Below are positions 47,110 to 59,765 of a stretch of DNA of 64,000 bases, in pieces. This DNA is from Hibiscus mutabilis (lineage: Eukaryota; Streptophyta; Magnoliopsida; Malvales; Malvaceae): the NCBI GenBank assembly GCA_019671005.1, contig CM033744.1, positions 39,434,022 through 39,498,021 on the forward strand, in the 5' to 3' direction. A model generated the notes under the pieces. It was not told the origin of the DNA and did not search any database. It saw nothing but the letters and a program-made list of their open reading frames with translations. Each line of letters starts with the position of its first letter. Positions within the stretch are counted from its first letter, which is position 1. The translations under genes and the position numbers were made by a program.

Positions 47110-47540
47110 ATCTCACCATGATTCCTCGTGTTCCATGTAGCCGGAGACTTAGCTCCATGAGGGTTCTTTCTACCTCCGACAGAACACTACAGACATTCCC
47201 ACCAGAACACAATTCGGACATTTGTCGCAGTTGCTGCTGAATGTGAACATAGAGAGCAGCTTGGGGGCAGTGCATGTGATTATGTCATCAGATCATACGG
47301 TGAAGGATTTAATCAAAGCTGCTATAGAAATTTACGTGAAAGAAAAAAGGTCATTGTTAAGAGCAAACTGATCCTAAGTTCTTTCAGCTCCATTATTCGC
47401 AGTTCAGCCTGGAAAGGTCATTGAATAAAATATTGTATTTTTGAATTCATATAAATATACATGTGCAGGTTTAAAGGCAGGGGATAAGGTGATAAATCTG
47501 GGATCCAGGAATTTCTTTTTGTGTTTGAAGCTTCATGCGC
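47110..47540 (+). pseudogene. DUF7054 (At4g22758-like) pseudogene
   Basis: A second member of the family of the upstream gene. QLLLNVNIESSLGAVHVIMS, then DHTVKDLIKAAIEIYVKEK (47228-47350), then out of frame DPKFFQLHYSQFSLES, are the first exon. After an intron with a GT at about 47417, KAGDKVINLGSRNFFLCLK (about 47475-47532) matches the end of the domain. At least one frameshift (after SLLRAN, around 47370) and another upstream of QLLLN break it. The short N-terminus and GSRNFFLC end make it closer to At4g22758 itself than its intact neighbour is. Confidence 0.75.
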
Positions 47541-48025
47541 CTCCTTGGAAAAAGCCAAAGTTGGCATCGGAGCCTCTGCTTTTCCTTACAAAACTAGCGG
47601 ACCTGTTGCTCTAAAACTTCCCATTTGTAAAAAAGATCGGTGGTCTAATTGGTTAAACCAGCGTTCAAAAAAAAAACTTAAAAAGTTCAAAAAAAAAAAT
47701 CTTCTGGTTGAACTGTTGATTTTTTTTTCTGGATCTTCCTTTTTTTTTAATAATTTACGTAATATTTTATTTTATCTTACCCATTCAATCCATTAAATAA
47801 TCAATTTTAAATTCAATCAATTTAGTTCGAAGAATCGGAACCTAACAAGTGTCTCAATAGAAAAACAAATAATGTCCATCCTAAGAGATACGGGTTCAAA
47901 TTACTTTGTCTACAAGGTGTATGTGTATTATCAAAGGGTTAAGAATATCTATTAAAATATATTACCTTATAATCATTTTTAGACTATTCAAAAAAAATAG
48001 TTCGAAGAATCATTATTTTTTAAGT
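47541..48025. other. Intergenic, low complexity
   Basis: A T-rich and A-rich mix without a gene. A weak B-box-like ACGGGTTCAAATTAC at 47890 may mark another degraded SINE. Confidence 0.3.
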
Positions 48026-48443
48026 GTAAAATACGTAAATTATCATTGAACTTTGCTCTCTGATCTATTTTAATCACTGAAGTTTTAAAGCGTTCAATTT
48101 ACTCACTAAACTTTATACATTGATTCTTTTTCATTACTCCTCTGTTAACTCTCTAAAACCTTGATGACATAGAATAAAAAATAATAAAAATATGGGTAAA
48201 ATATGTAAATCATCACTGAATTTTACTTTCTGGCCTATTTTGGTCACTGAACTTTGCTCTCAGACCTATTTTGATCATTGAAGTTTCACATGTAGTCCAC
48301 GTCCTAACAGTGTTAGAGGGTTAACGGAAGAGTGATGGAAAAAAATCAATATACAAAGTTCAGTGAGTAAATTGAACGTTTTGAAAGTTTAGTGACTAAA
48401 ATAGGTTAGAGAGCAAAGTTCAGTGATGATTTATGTATTTTAC
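48026..48443. mobile_element. Foldback MITE with TIRs of about 130 bp
   Basis: The left arm starts GTAAAATACGTAAATTATCA and includes TGAACTTTGCTCTC, GTTCAATTTACTCACTAAAC and CTCTGTTAACTCTCTAA. The right arm (about 48313-48443) is its inverted copy: TTAGAGGGTTAACGGAAGAG ... GAGAGCAAAGTTCAGTGATG ... GTATTTTAC. The middle contains a second, direct copy of the arm start (48190-48290). Non-coding; probably MULE- or Tc1-like, type not decided. Confidence 0.75.
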
Positions 48444-48469
48444 TTTTTTCAATTAAATAGAGAGATATT

Positions 48470-48565
48470 ACATTCTTATACTGGGATTCGAAACCATACA
48501 ATATGTGACAATATAAATATCTTTAGCCACTAATTCAATTAGTGGATCTTAACTATTACTCTCAT
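48470..48565 (-). mobile_element. tRNA-derived SINE candidate
   Basis: The minus strand carries an A-box-like TTAGTGGCTAAAGATA and a B-box-like TGGTTTCGAATCCCAG about 35 bp apart. The B box is close to consensus. No cloverleaf. Confidence 0.4.
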
Positions 48566-48980
48566 CTTTAGATGCATGTACAATAGTTTTTATTTATTTT
48601 CGTCTTTGAAGTGATTTTAATAGTAAAAAATTCAATTACATTTATCCTTAACATTTTTTAGTGAAATAGTGTTTTATTCATCTAAAAAACCTTGACCGTA
48701 TAAATAAAACATTACAACTCAACACCAACTTATCCTTAAATTAAAAAGTAATTCAAATTTAAAAACTGTCCAATTTATATTACTTTCAACAAATAAATCT
48801 TTTAAACTCTATAATAAAAGCACTTAAAGAAAAAATTTATTAATTAACAGAGTGAACTAAAAATATTAATATTAGGCCATTTTGTATAAATTTAAATTTT
48901 AATATTTGTTTGGAAATACAATATCTCTATTTAATAATAAAAAAGCACTAAAAAAGGTAATCCATAATGAATAAATGATT

Positions 48981-50234
48981 TATAATCACTCATTTTTGTC
49001 CGAGTTGTGTAATATTATAGTATTTTATTAGATAAAATAAAAGAGTTTAAAAAGAAAAAAAAAGAAAAAATGTAAAAAATTAATAACAATACAAAATTGT
49101 AAGAAAATGTTGGCTCACAAAAAGCCACATCGCCCTATTCCCACTTCCCTTATAAAAGGTGGAGGGGCTACCATTTTGAAAATGAATGAGCCGGCCATAA
49201 GGGCTAGGGGAGATTATGGGGCAATGCCCCCTAGTACCCCGCCTCCGGTTCAAGAGCAGTGCTATTCTCGGAGAATTTTTATTCTTCGGGTGGTTCAATC
49301 CAGTTAATTTTTGGAGGGATTATAATAGATCGCGTTATGGGACTGTTCGAGTTCGAGTTTGAGTTTTTATGGGGTAAAAGTTTCAATCTTATTTTTGTAT
49401 TTTATTTTAATTTAATAATATATCGCTTGCTTATTCGTATGTATTTTAAATTTTTAGCATGTTTAGTTTTTATATATATGATTTAATTTCTATTTTTTAT
49501 GCATGATTTTTTTGGTATGTAATTTTTTTTGATATTATATATGTATTCTAGATTATATATATATTTATCATGTAATATAGTTTTGTATTAATTATATTAT
49601 TATAAATGTATTATACAAATATATATATTATGTTCATATTATATTACAGTCATAATACATATATTATTAAGTATAATATACATTATATAATAGTATTTTA
49701 TTTTTATTTTAATATTTATATTTTTAAAATATTCGAAACCCATATTTTAATATATTATATTTTATACTTAAATATCCGATTTTTGTAAATTATTTTTTAT
49801 ATGATTAAAAAAACTTCGAAAAACATGTCTCCGGCGTAAAGAGATGTGATTTCTTCGAATATTTTCAAAAAAAAAAAACAAGAAGTCGTGTCCCGTGCGC
49901 AAAGGGACGTGGTTCTCTCAATATTTTCATGAATTTAAGAATCATATTTTTAAATTTTATTCAAATTCAAAATTTCCAACGCTAAGACTTTAACTAGGTA
50001 CCAATTTTTGGGCGGTGTAAGGGTGCTCATCCTTCCCCATCCGTAATCGACTCCCGGACCCAAATATTTTTATCTCTGGATTTATCGGTGTCTGGTCTAC
50101 CATTTTTAAATGATCGGTGGCGACTCTTCATTTTTAATTTCAAAACTGGGCGCGGGAATTTTTCAAAATTAAATACATCAAAAGAAATTTCAAAACCGAA
50201 TAAAAGGAGCGCCAGACGGATTTGGGTGATTACA
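48981..50234 (+). repeat. Left LTR of Tat-like element 2
   Basis: 1254 bp, colinear with 60869-62109. Shared landmarks are GGCTCACAAAAAGCCACATC (49112), a possible promoter with TTATAAAAGG (49150), an extremely AT-rich middle (49400-49800) and the end GGGTGATTACA. The open frame at 49107-49307 is repeated in the other LTR and is not a gene. Confidence 0.88.
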
Positions 50235-50236
50235 GA

Positions 50237-50254
50237 TGGCGACTCTGCTGGAGA
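50237..50254 (+). promoter_or_regulatory. Primer-binding site, tRNA-Arg type
   Basis: TGGCGACTCTGCTGGAGA lies two bases after the LTR, the same site as at 35427 in element 1 with one further substitution. Confidence 0.7.
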
Positions 50255-51378
50255 CGTTTTTAAATAAAAAGAGAGTCAAGCCACAAGTCGAATATTTTTA
50301 GTCTTAATGTTGGAAATTTACAAATTCGGTTTTAATTTAAAATATGATTCTGTCTTTTGTTAATAAGACATGCATTTTATTTTTTGTAAATCTAAATGTT
50401 TTACTTTTACTTCTTAGTATAAGTGGATATAAACATAGGGTGTCAAAAGGTTTGGGAGTTTCTCCTCACACACCGTGCACTTGCATTGATATCATGAGCT
50501 TTCTACCCGAGCTTCGTCCTATTTTAAGTGGAAGTGTGATACCGCCTTCGCGTGGGTTATCACCGTATAGGTGGGTGAATCGCTTTAGGGATATATTTTT
50601 TATGCTTTCGCGTGAGTTATCTCCGTATATACATAAGGGATGTATCCCCATGAATTGAACTTGATCCGTTTGAAGCCTATAATGGGTGAAGATCAGGGGC
50701 CTTGCTACCTTTAGTAAGGGACATCGAGGACAATTCGGGTACCATTCCCTAGAATCGAACCTCATGTAATAGACCATAGGAGCTTTGCTCTAGAAACGGA
50801 ACCCGTTAAAAGTCCAAAGGAGAAACGCTTCTAACCTTTTATATACTATGTAGATTTATTTTATAAATAATATACCGGGTAGAAATCATGCCGGGAAGGA
50901 TCTTTTTCTGAAAATAATAATATGCCTTGGTAGAAATCATGCCGAGTAGGAATCTGTTTATATTTCATTATGCCGGATAGAAATCATGCCAGGTAGGATC
51001 TTCATTCTGTACCAGGTAGATACCATGTCAGGTAAGATCTTTCTTTCTGTAAATAATATTATGCCGAGTAGGATTTTTTATTCTGTACCGGGTAGATACC
51101 ATGCCGGGTAGGATCTTTTTTTTCGCAAATAAAAGCATGCTGGGTAGAAATCATGTCGGGAGGACTCTGTTTATTATGCCGGGTAGAAAATCATGCTTGG
51201 GTAGGTTGTACAAATTTACTATTCAGTATGTACATATTTATTCTTGTTTTCATCTTTATTACACGTGTACTAACCATTTTTTTTTGTTTTTCATGTTTTT
51301 GTCTTTTTTGCATTGCATGTACATAACATAAAAATGTGTTGATTCTCGAGTGATCTACCAATTAAGGAGGCTTTCATA
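50255..51378 (+). other. Retroelement leader
   Basis: Untranslated leader between primer site and gag. It contains repeated phrases of the type GGGTAGAAATCATGCCGGGTA from about 50875 to 51190, at least six irregular copies. The same phrases occur in element 1 at 36060-36290. Confidence 0.6.
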
Positions 51379-52060
51379 ATGAAAAGGTCAAGTGATCAGA
51401 TAGACAAGACCACAGATATAGGGCAGTGCCTCAAAGAGGCGCCAGAAGAAATGAGAAGTCTTCCTTTCGAGATTCACACGTTAGACGTACCAAAACATGC
51501 CTACACTAATACCGAGATTAGCGAGGTGCAAGAGTTGAAAAGACAGATGGCCAAAATGATGAGCATGATGACTGATATAGTGAAAAAGTCTGATGTACAA
51601 AGATAGAAGGATGAATTGAATAAAAGACAAATCAAGATGTCCACCAGTCAAGACCTTATATCTGAACAAGATGAGTTTGGTAAGCCCAAATGTTGGTGCA
51701 CTGTTGTGATCGACAATAATGGGACACACAAATATGTAAAGGCCTCAAGTTCAAAGAAAGCGGAGGTGAGCCAAAGAAAAGCCAGAGAAGAGAATGATTA
51801 AAAGAAGGCATTTCAAATCCCGATGGCATACACATATTTGCTCCCGATACTGGTCAAGAAGGGTCTTGTGACTCCAGTCCAATCTAAGCCAAAAGAGCCT
51901 CATTTTCCTAAAGGGTATGACAACAAAGCTAGATGCAACTATCATGTGTGAGGTACGCGTCATAGTACCGAAAATTACGGAGCTCTAAGGAATAAAGTCA
52001 TAAGCCTTGTTGAAGAAAGGCTACTGAGTTTTGAAGAAGAAATCCCCAAAAAAAGCGTGA
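51379..52060 (+). pseudogene. Gypsy gag remnant (element 2)
   Basis: Same order as in element 1: IDKTTDIGQCLKEAPEEM, EIHTLDVPKHAYTN (51379-51606), a stop, DELNKRQIKMSTSQDLISEQ, then YTYLLPILVKKGLVTPV and the degraded knuckle CNYHV-stop-GTRHSTENYGALRNK (51930-51995). The knuckle's last C is Y here and a stop lies inside it. Confidence 0.7.
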
Positions 52061-52419
52061 CCAATACTAGTGCACCAGAGCATACGAAGGGGAGCCAATT
52101 TCCAACACTCATAATCTAGTACCCGGGATAGAGTTTAAATTCTAGTGTCCAGCTTTCCGAGTCATTGTCATCTGGCGTTCAGAAGCCAATAACCAATGGT
52201 CCCTTCCATCCTATACCCATCTCGTACGGAGAGCTACATCCGTAATTGTTAGAGGCGCGGTTAGTGGTCCCATGTCATATTACACCTCTGTAATCTTCGT
52301 ACCTTAAATGGTAAAATGTCGAAGCTTGTTGTGAGTATCATGTTGGAATTAAGGGGCATTCAATTAAAAACTGTACCACATTCAAACGTCGAGTTCAAAA
52401 CCTCTTGGAGTGCAGCATG

Positions 52420-53210
52420 TAGAAATTCGAGAAAGAAAATCAAGAGGGTTCAACTACTGTTCAAGCAGCCATAGAGTCGAAGGAGTCCAAAATTGAAAAA
52501 GGTGAAAAGAGTCATTTGAGGTGTGACGCTCAAGCTAGTAGATCAAAGAAAGAAATAGATTGTCTGAAAATGAACTAAAGAGTTTGCAAGACAACTATGA
52601 AGAGATTTATTTGACTTTAAAAAATGTTGGTTTAGGTGACACTCCCGATCAATGGAAAGAAGAAATTAAAGACCTGAAAAGAGATGCCGAATTTTGGAAA
52701 AGAGTTCTGAAGCCAATGAAGAACGGGCTAGTACTTTGTCTCATAATCTGCAAGCAATGAACAATCGATACCTTGCCCTCAAGGAATACCTAAGGCGCAG
52801 TCAAGCCAAGATTGAGACCTTGAGCATGTGTATACGTTTGCGCAGAGACATCGTTGCTGAATTAAATGATAGTCAATCTGAAGTTAAAAGGCTAAAGAAG
52901 CAAGTTGATGAGCGTAATGACATTCTAATAATGTACGAAGATCTTGTGGATGGTCTCATAAAAGCCTGGAAGAAAAATAGCAATAAGTGGTATCTTCAGC
53001 TTCAATAGTCTTCAGAGAAAATAAAGGAAAAATATAGCTACATGAAGGACATATTGCTGAAGCACGAAGAGTTGCCCGGCAAGTGACGAACTTGGCTGAT
53101 GCAGCGACAGAATTGAGTCAAAATGATGAGCTCCCAAGTCGAAGTGAGAAGTTGGCTAGACTCATAGAGAAGTTACAGAAGCTAGGCGCTAGGGCCCGAC
53201 ATATCTGTAA
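52420..53210 (+). pseudogene. Coiled-coil ORF of a Tat-like element (element 2)
   Basis: Counterpart of 37425-38218, in three frames: EFEKENQEG-like start, LKSLQDNYEEIYLTLKNVGL (52560 region), then EANEERASTLSHNLQAMNNR to LVDGLIKAWKKNS (52694-53008), and a final AEARRVAR...KLGARARHI-like end at 53210. Several frame breaks are present. It is conserved in order and content with element 1, so both came from a related parent that carried it. Confidence 0.6.
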
Positions 53211-54732
53211 CTCTAATGTCTGATATAATATGACCTTTTATGAAAGTTGTTCTAAGATGGTAACTCCAGAATCAACCTTTTTTTATGCATTCATATTTAC
53301 ATTCATCATTGCATCTTTACTGCATTTTGCACTTGCAGCAATATAACATGTTCATCACATACATTGCATTTGCATTTATATACCAATTTTGGTAATTTAC
53401 CCTAGGACGTCCAACCTTAGGCCCAATTAAACCCATCATTTTAGGATTAAAAGTTTGTCTTTTTTATGAGAAAATTGGGGCAAATTTTTTGGACTGGCTG
53501 TAACTTCAGAAGGAGAGAAGTTTGTCTTTTTCATGCATTGAGTGAGTTTAGTTTCCTTCAAAAAAATGATAAGGAGCTTTTGCCAAAACTATTATTTACC
53601 TGTTTTAATAAAATAAACTTTATTTTACATTCCATTTGACAAACAATTCATATTCTTTGATTCATTAAACATTTCATTCATTGATATGAGTTGATTTTTT
53701 TATTTTCCCAAACATATGTACATATCATTTTTTATCAGGTCCTTGAATTTCAATTGCAATAGTACCTTTTATTCAAATTCAATGATAAAGTTCGACAGCC
53801 TATGTGCAAGAGAAAGCAAATGTTGCAAGGATACAACAAATATGAACATTTTTTTATTCTACTTAGGCAAACAGAAGGAACAAAACGTGTGTTTAGGAAA
53901 TGGGCAGATCTCATTGAGTGAATTCCCCTCTCAGGAATTTGTTGTTTAAGGTCCTTGAATCGAGTGTTGACCCTAAACTTCTACCCCTGAAGACTACTTA
54001 GATATCCGTATGTGAGAAGACGAATGGCATTCATTCAATTCCTTTCACAAATAATAAAATATCCATTTGTGTCCTCCTTTGAGCCTGATCGTTTCTTTTT
54101 TTATATAACTCAAACCAAGGATCACCCCCACACTGGGGTAAAGAAGGCAAAAATTTTGTCTGCAAATAAAAGACGCCAGATCTTGATCATGCTACAGATA
54201 CATGAAATGCAAAGGTCAGAGAATTATTACGAGAGGACAATAAAAGAAAAGTTTGTGCTCAAAGAAGCTGACCAAATCAAGATGAAAATTGCCAGCAAGA
54301 AGGTTGAAACAATCAATAGAGAAAAGGTTAAGTCAAAAAGTATGATAAAGGAAAAGCAAGAGCCTTAAAAGATTGGTTACTCTCAAGCAGAAGCAAGAAT
54401 CAATGTCTAGTCGGGATGGCAGACTGGTCTACAGCTACATTTTCCTAAACAAAAGAAAGGAAATGAACACTAGGGTGAAAACCCAAAACTGGGCAGTCTA
54501 GAGCGATCCAAGGATTGAAAGAAAAAATGATACTCCATGATAGCATACCCAATATACAAGAAAGAGGTTTTAGTTAGAAGTTTATACCAACTTTGATGGA
54601 TTAGTCACTTTCAAAATAGAAACACATCAATGCCGAACCAAGACCCAAATCGGTTGAAGGTTACATGACCTAGAGTTACAAAAGAAAGAAAATGAACTCT
54701 AGGGTGAAAATCCAAAAAATGGGCAGTCTAGA
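53211..54732 (+). other. Retroelement internal region without clear domains
   Basis: Two open frames (53716-53949 and 54012-54368) are A/K-rich and unrecognised; they could be very diverged pol or a further ORF. The phrase CTAGGGTGAAAACCCAAAACTGGGCAG-like occurs at about 54470 and again at 54690, a short direct repeat. The solo LTR is inserted at the end of this stretch. Confidence 0.4.
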
Positions 54733-57700
54733 TGTAGCGATGTCCCTTTTGCTTTTGTCGCTAAATAAAAACGAGGGGTTTTCGAAGTGTTTTTGAAAGG
54801 TGTTCATGATTTTTTTTATATATAAAATATTTATTCCGTGAAGTTTTAAAAGAAACTGCAATTTAAAAAAAATGGAGTCGCCACCGGCCACTTAGGTAGG
54901 CCGGACACCATAAAACCAGAGATTCAACAAGATTGGGTTCGGGAGTCGGTTAAGGATGGGGAAGGATTAGCACCCCCACACCGCCCAAAATTGGTACTTT
55001 AATAATTACCGCTTTGTTAATATTGGATTTTTCGGGTTAAAGTGACGATTATTTTAAAATTCGGTTATAATTGCAAATTAATTTTAAAGGCCCCGTTATC
55101 CGAGAATAAACGCCCAACCACTATCACTACGCCTGATACTGGCCCCGTTTACGCTCGGATAAAAGGGCACCGCATTGACAATTTATATCATTATGCAATC
55201 TTAGAACACATAAAAAACATAAACAAACATTCATAACGACGTAGCATTAAAACCCAAATACTATAATATAAAACAAAAATGATTAAAATGCATGAACATA
55301 ACATTTCATGATGATAAAAACAAAATATGAACAAGAAAATGCTTGCTTCCAAAATTAGACTAATTAATTTTAACATGCTTAAACACATTAAAATGAACCA
55401 CAACTATAACATGCATGGCATAGACCTAAGAAGGGTACGAAATTAACAAGTCAACAATACCACAAAAATACACTAAAACCCTTATCAATGACATAATTAG
55501 TATGTAAAAATAACTACAAAGACATTTCATATAACAAACAATATCATACTATCAAGTAACCTACAAAGAAGCGGAATGGACATAAAAACATGGTGTTTAT
55601 GAGACCAATCACACCGTACAAAATGACCATAATAAGCTAACATGTAAACATGATATGCACATTAAATTAAATATAACAACAAAAGACATATGTAATACGA
55701 ACGATCAAATTAAAGCACAAAAATGATATAATACACTATAAAACATAAATAGACTAGGCGTGAATGAAACATATGTAAATATGATGTGCAACACAATACA
55801 TTAAAATAGATAAAAGGAATAAAAGATATAAAAGTTTAAAGCATCAGAAGGACTAAAATGGAAAAGAAACAAAACCTAAAAACAGAAATTAAATAGTCAA
55901 AGACATAATTAAGGACTTGATTAAAAACTGAATTAAACTCCAAATGACCTATCGAGTAATAAACCCATGCGACAAGCTCAAAGTGCAAGAAACAGAAACA
56001 CGGAAGAACTTCGAAGGTATTTATGCCATTTATAATCTGATCCAACTTAATTTCGGGGTTGAATTGAATGAAAATGAAATGTAGATGCTAATTTGAAACG
56101 AAAAAAGGGATGCAAAAGCGTGCGGCAACAGAGAACGAGGATTGAAAACGCAATTGTGCCAGGGTCGAAAGTAAAAGCGGGAAAAAACAAAAGGACCCTT
56201 CGTGTAATTAAACCATTTAACTATATAAAGGTTATTATTTTTTTATAACCGGTAATATTAAACCTAAACCTAAAACAATTATTCAGCCCCCTCTTTTTCT
56301 CTCAACAACTCGACATCGCCGTTCACCCCTTTCATGGCCGATGTCGTCTCCGGCGGTGGTGGAACCCAAACTAGCTTCAGAAAAACTCTCCCCTCTCTCT
56401 AAAACCCTGGTGTACGCTTAGTTTTTAGGGAAAACACTCCGATTTGCCTAGATCTGAAAAACCCAAAGCCTTTTTGGAAGAAAAAAACCTCCTTTTCACC
56501 ACCCCGACATCTCTCCTCTCGACCGATTCACCCTAGGAGTGGGCTTATCACCGATGCGAAGGTGGATCGACGTTCAGAATAAGGGAGAAGATAAAGAGAT
56601 AGATGCGTGGGGACCTTTCATCGGAGATCCTAGTCTCGGCCACCGTACAAGGTGACCGGCCGAAGCCTAAAAGGCATACTCTTCCCTTTTTTGTATTTGG
56701 TATTGTTTTTGGTTCGAATGAACATGCAAAAAAGAAAAAAGGAGACTACATTCCTGGAATTTCTTGTGTATTTTTTAGATCTGGTTCCGAAAAAAAAACC
56801 TCGTACAAAATAGGGTAGACCTCATTACATATATGCTATTTTTTCCTTTTGGTAGATCTAATAATAAAAAAGATTATCTTTCTGAGATTTGGTTGCTGAT
56901 AATCTGTTCTTTTGCCTCTTTTGCACGTCTAGTGGTTGGACTGATGGTACGACGGAGTGGTGCCGGCGTGGAGAGAATATGGCAGCATCATCTTCGGCTA
57001 GATTCACTCACGGCCGTTGGATCAGATCTGATCCAACGGCTGTGATTACATGGGGAATGAACGGCCTGGATCGAGCCTTGAAATGTGCGAGGCTACCTCT
57101 GATCTTGACGCGTGGCCTCTGGGGAATCCAATGAGTCTCGAGTGTGCGGTATACGCGTGTGTGGGGAGCTGGCCGGCCCGAACGTGGCCTTCACGCGGCA
57201 TCTAGAAGGGCATCTTCCTTCAATCACGACCGTTGGATCAACATTAGATCCTACGGTCCTGAATCAGCTGTGCAAAAAAAAATATCCCAAATGTGATTAG
57301 GGTTAGATGTCTGATAGGGCTCAGGGTTTTGGGCTCGGGTCATGTTATATATTTTTGGGTTTTTGTAATATATTGGATTAGACTGTTAATAAATTTATTT
57401 GGTTTAATATATATAATTTGTGGATTTCATTTCATATATCAACCCAATAATAATAATATAATTATAGCAGCAATACATATACATAATACAAACGTATACT
57501 TATACAAACATTAATTAATATAACATACTAGCATACGTACATATAATCATACACATAACAAATACGCTCGTACTCTATAGATACATACGCGACACACATA
57601 CACCATTAATACGTATACATACATAGCTTATAATATACATGCACACCACACCTTATATATATTAGTAATACTCATGCAAACAATAAACATATAATATAAT

Positions 57701-57752
57701 AAGTATACATGCAACACTAATACGTATTTACAGGTAAAAATGAGTGATTACA
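54733..57752 (-). mobile_element. Nested solo LTR (Tat-like), opposite orientation
   Basis: 3020 bp, starting TGTAGCGATG and ending GAGTGATTACA on the plus strand. It is flanked by a perfect 5-bp duplication CTAGA (54728-54732 and 57753-57757). Near its left end it carries the reverse complement of the Tat LTR tail: GGAGTCGCCACCGGCC and GGGGAAGGATTAGCACCCCC. The insertion is therefore on the minus strand. No primer site, gag or second LTR is present, so it is a solo LTR left by recombination. The middle holds a GC-richer part (56300-57250); the open frames there (56603, 56833, 57112) have no family. Confidence 0.9.
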
Positions 57753-59480
57753 CTAGAGCGATCCAAATAATGAAAGAAAAAGCATTTCATCAAAGTACAT
57801 CCAAGCTGTAAGTATAAGAGGGAGAGTTTGCCGAGAAGAAATAATCATTGGTTTCATTACCCTTAAACACTTATTTGGGCTTGTATATCCTTTTTTTCAT
57901 ACCCATGAGCCATAGCCTATATTACAAGCCTATAAAGACCATTCTGATCATACATGGATGTCTAAGTTTATCTTCAGACTATATTCCGCCTATAAGGGTT
58001 AACCTTTCTTCAAGGAACGTCAAACTTCAAGTGCCTGATCGACACCAAATGAGGTAAGAATGGGACATGGTGAGTTAGTGAGATCAAGAGAGCCACTTAA
58101 ATTGGGTAGAAATTAGGTATTGGAAATGTTTCTCTCAGAAGCCTAATAACTCAGAAAGGACTTCACATGTGCTTGTGTCGCTGCAACCCTTGCTATCCTC
58201 TAAACATATGCTTCATCCGGGTTGCTCATTGTTAATTTGAAGAAAAAGTACTTTTTGCACTTGATATTTGAGTGCTCAATTTTGATTTTTAAAATTTCAC
58301 ATTTCTGAAAAATTTAATTATTTCTTCCAAACTCTGCACAAGATTTTGCATAAATGAAATAAAACTCATCTTCATAAGTTTTGCATTTAAAACTTTCTCA
58401 CTCTAAATGTACAAAATAAGGCAAACTCAACATACTGGGTCGAAGAACAAGAACATTAGTGGAGTATTGTTGTCCATAAATATCACGGAATTAGAAGAGT
58501 GGGCTTAATAGAACTCAGGATGCAAGAAAAGAAAATACTCAAAAGTTGATACTCGCATGAGGAGGTGATTTCCAAAAGAAACAATCAAACCTGAGAGAGG
58601 TTGGGGCATCGTTCAACAAGATTGACCTTGTCAGTCAACATAACAGAACTTGAGGCATAAATGCTAAGAGGCCTGATATGACCAACTAGAGTCACGGGGC
58701 ATTCCTTTTAAAGTCAAGCTATAGTCAACTGCATTGCATGCCATTTATCTCCACATCAAGCATTTAGGTTAATTGCGCACGTACACCATAAAAATAGGGT
58801 GCATTCATCAACAAGTGCATATACACTACCATATATAAAACAAGGATGAATCAGATACGACAGATCCTCAAATCAAGAAAGGAAGCTGGACCACAAGGAG
58901 ATTGATCTCTCAATGAGAAGAAGAAAATAAAATCAAAGCGAATACCTGAAAGAGTTCCTTGAAAAGACCTTTTTGGAAATATCCAAGGCACGAACCAAAA
59001 AGGAAACCTTAGGCAGTCAGAGATAAAAAAGTGAAATTTTCAATGAGTTCCAGCATCATTGACAGAAAGGAATGAGGCAAAAGTGATATGACATCCTTAA
59101 GACGAAGGAGCAGATCACTGTCAGCAAGTTCCAGCATCCTCTACAGGAGCGAGTGGAGCAGATTGTTTATGACAAGTTCCAAGTATCTTTGACACAAAGA
59201 GGTAGGGCAGAAAAAAGAGAAAAAAAAGGGGAAAAGAGAGAACATCAAAAGAAAATAAAATAAAAAGAGAAAAAATCAAAAAAAGAAAAATGATAAAAAA
59301 AGAAAAAGAGAAGAAACAAAAAAATAAAAGAAAAAAATAACAAGGTGAAAACCCGAACGAGCGCCTTGAAAAGAGATTTTTTTTCAAAATATCTCAGGCA
59401 CGAACCCAAAATGAGGCCTGAGACATTCAAAAGTTCATCATATTTATTTCATCCCCCTGAAGTAACAGCGGACAAAGACA
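57753..59480 (+). other. Retroelement 3' region, non-coding
   Basis: It continues element 2 after the solo LTR. No coding domain was seen. A block with GCCTTGAAAAG...GCACGAACC...TTCAAAA is repeated in diverged form at about 58955, 59360 and 59890. A purine-rich GAAAAA run lies at 59215-59340. Confidence 0.5.
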
Positions 59481-59765
59481 AGTTCATATCCCTGAAGAGG
59501 CAGTGGAATGAACCCTATATAAAGCTTGTTTCTTTGGAGGAGCAGTGAAACAAAACTTCATCACACCTATCTCATATTCCTGGAGTGGCAGCGGAATGAG
59601 AACCAAGACGAGTTCATATCCCTGAAGAGGCAGTAGAATGGACCCGATATAAAGCTTGTTTCCCTGAATGAGCAATGGAACAAAACTTCATCACATTTAT
59701 CTCATATCCTTGGAGTGGCAGCGGAATGAGAACCAAGACTAGTTTATTTCCCTAAAGCTGCAGCG
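59481..59765 (+). repeat. Tandem repeat, 130-bp unit
   Basis: The phrase AGTTCATATCCCTGAAGAGG starts at 59481 and 59611, and a diverged form AGTTTATTTCCCTAAAGCTG starts at 59741, so the period is 130 bp. Each unit contains GGAGTGGCAGCGGAATGAG. Confidence 0.85.

Noticed and set aside
49107..49307. Open frame in the LTR, repeated at 60986-61189
   Set aside because: It is conserved only because the two LTRs are copies; it overlaps the likely LTR promoter and has no family.
54012..54368. 118-codon lysine-rich frame as a regulatory protein
   Set aside because: It lies inside the Tat-like element, shows no conserved motif, and its composition follows the A-rich DNA.
56603..57300. Open frames in the GC-richer part of the solo LTR as a captured gene
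   Set aside because: Frames overlap, have no known domains, and similar GC-rich parts occur at the same place in the LTR at 33179.
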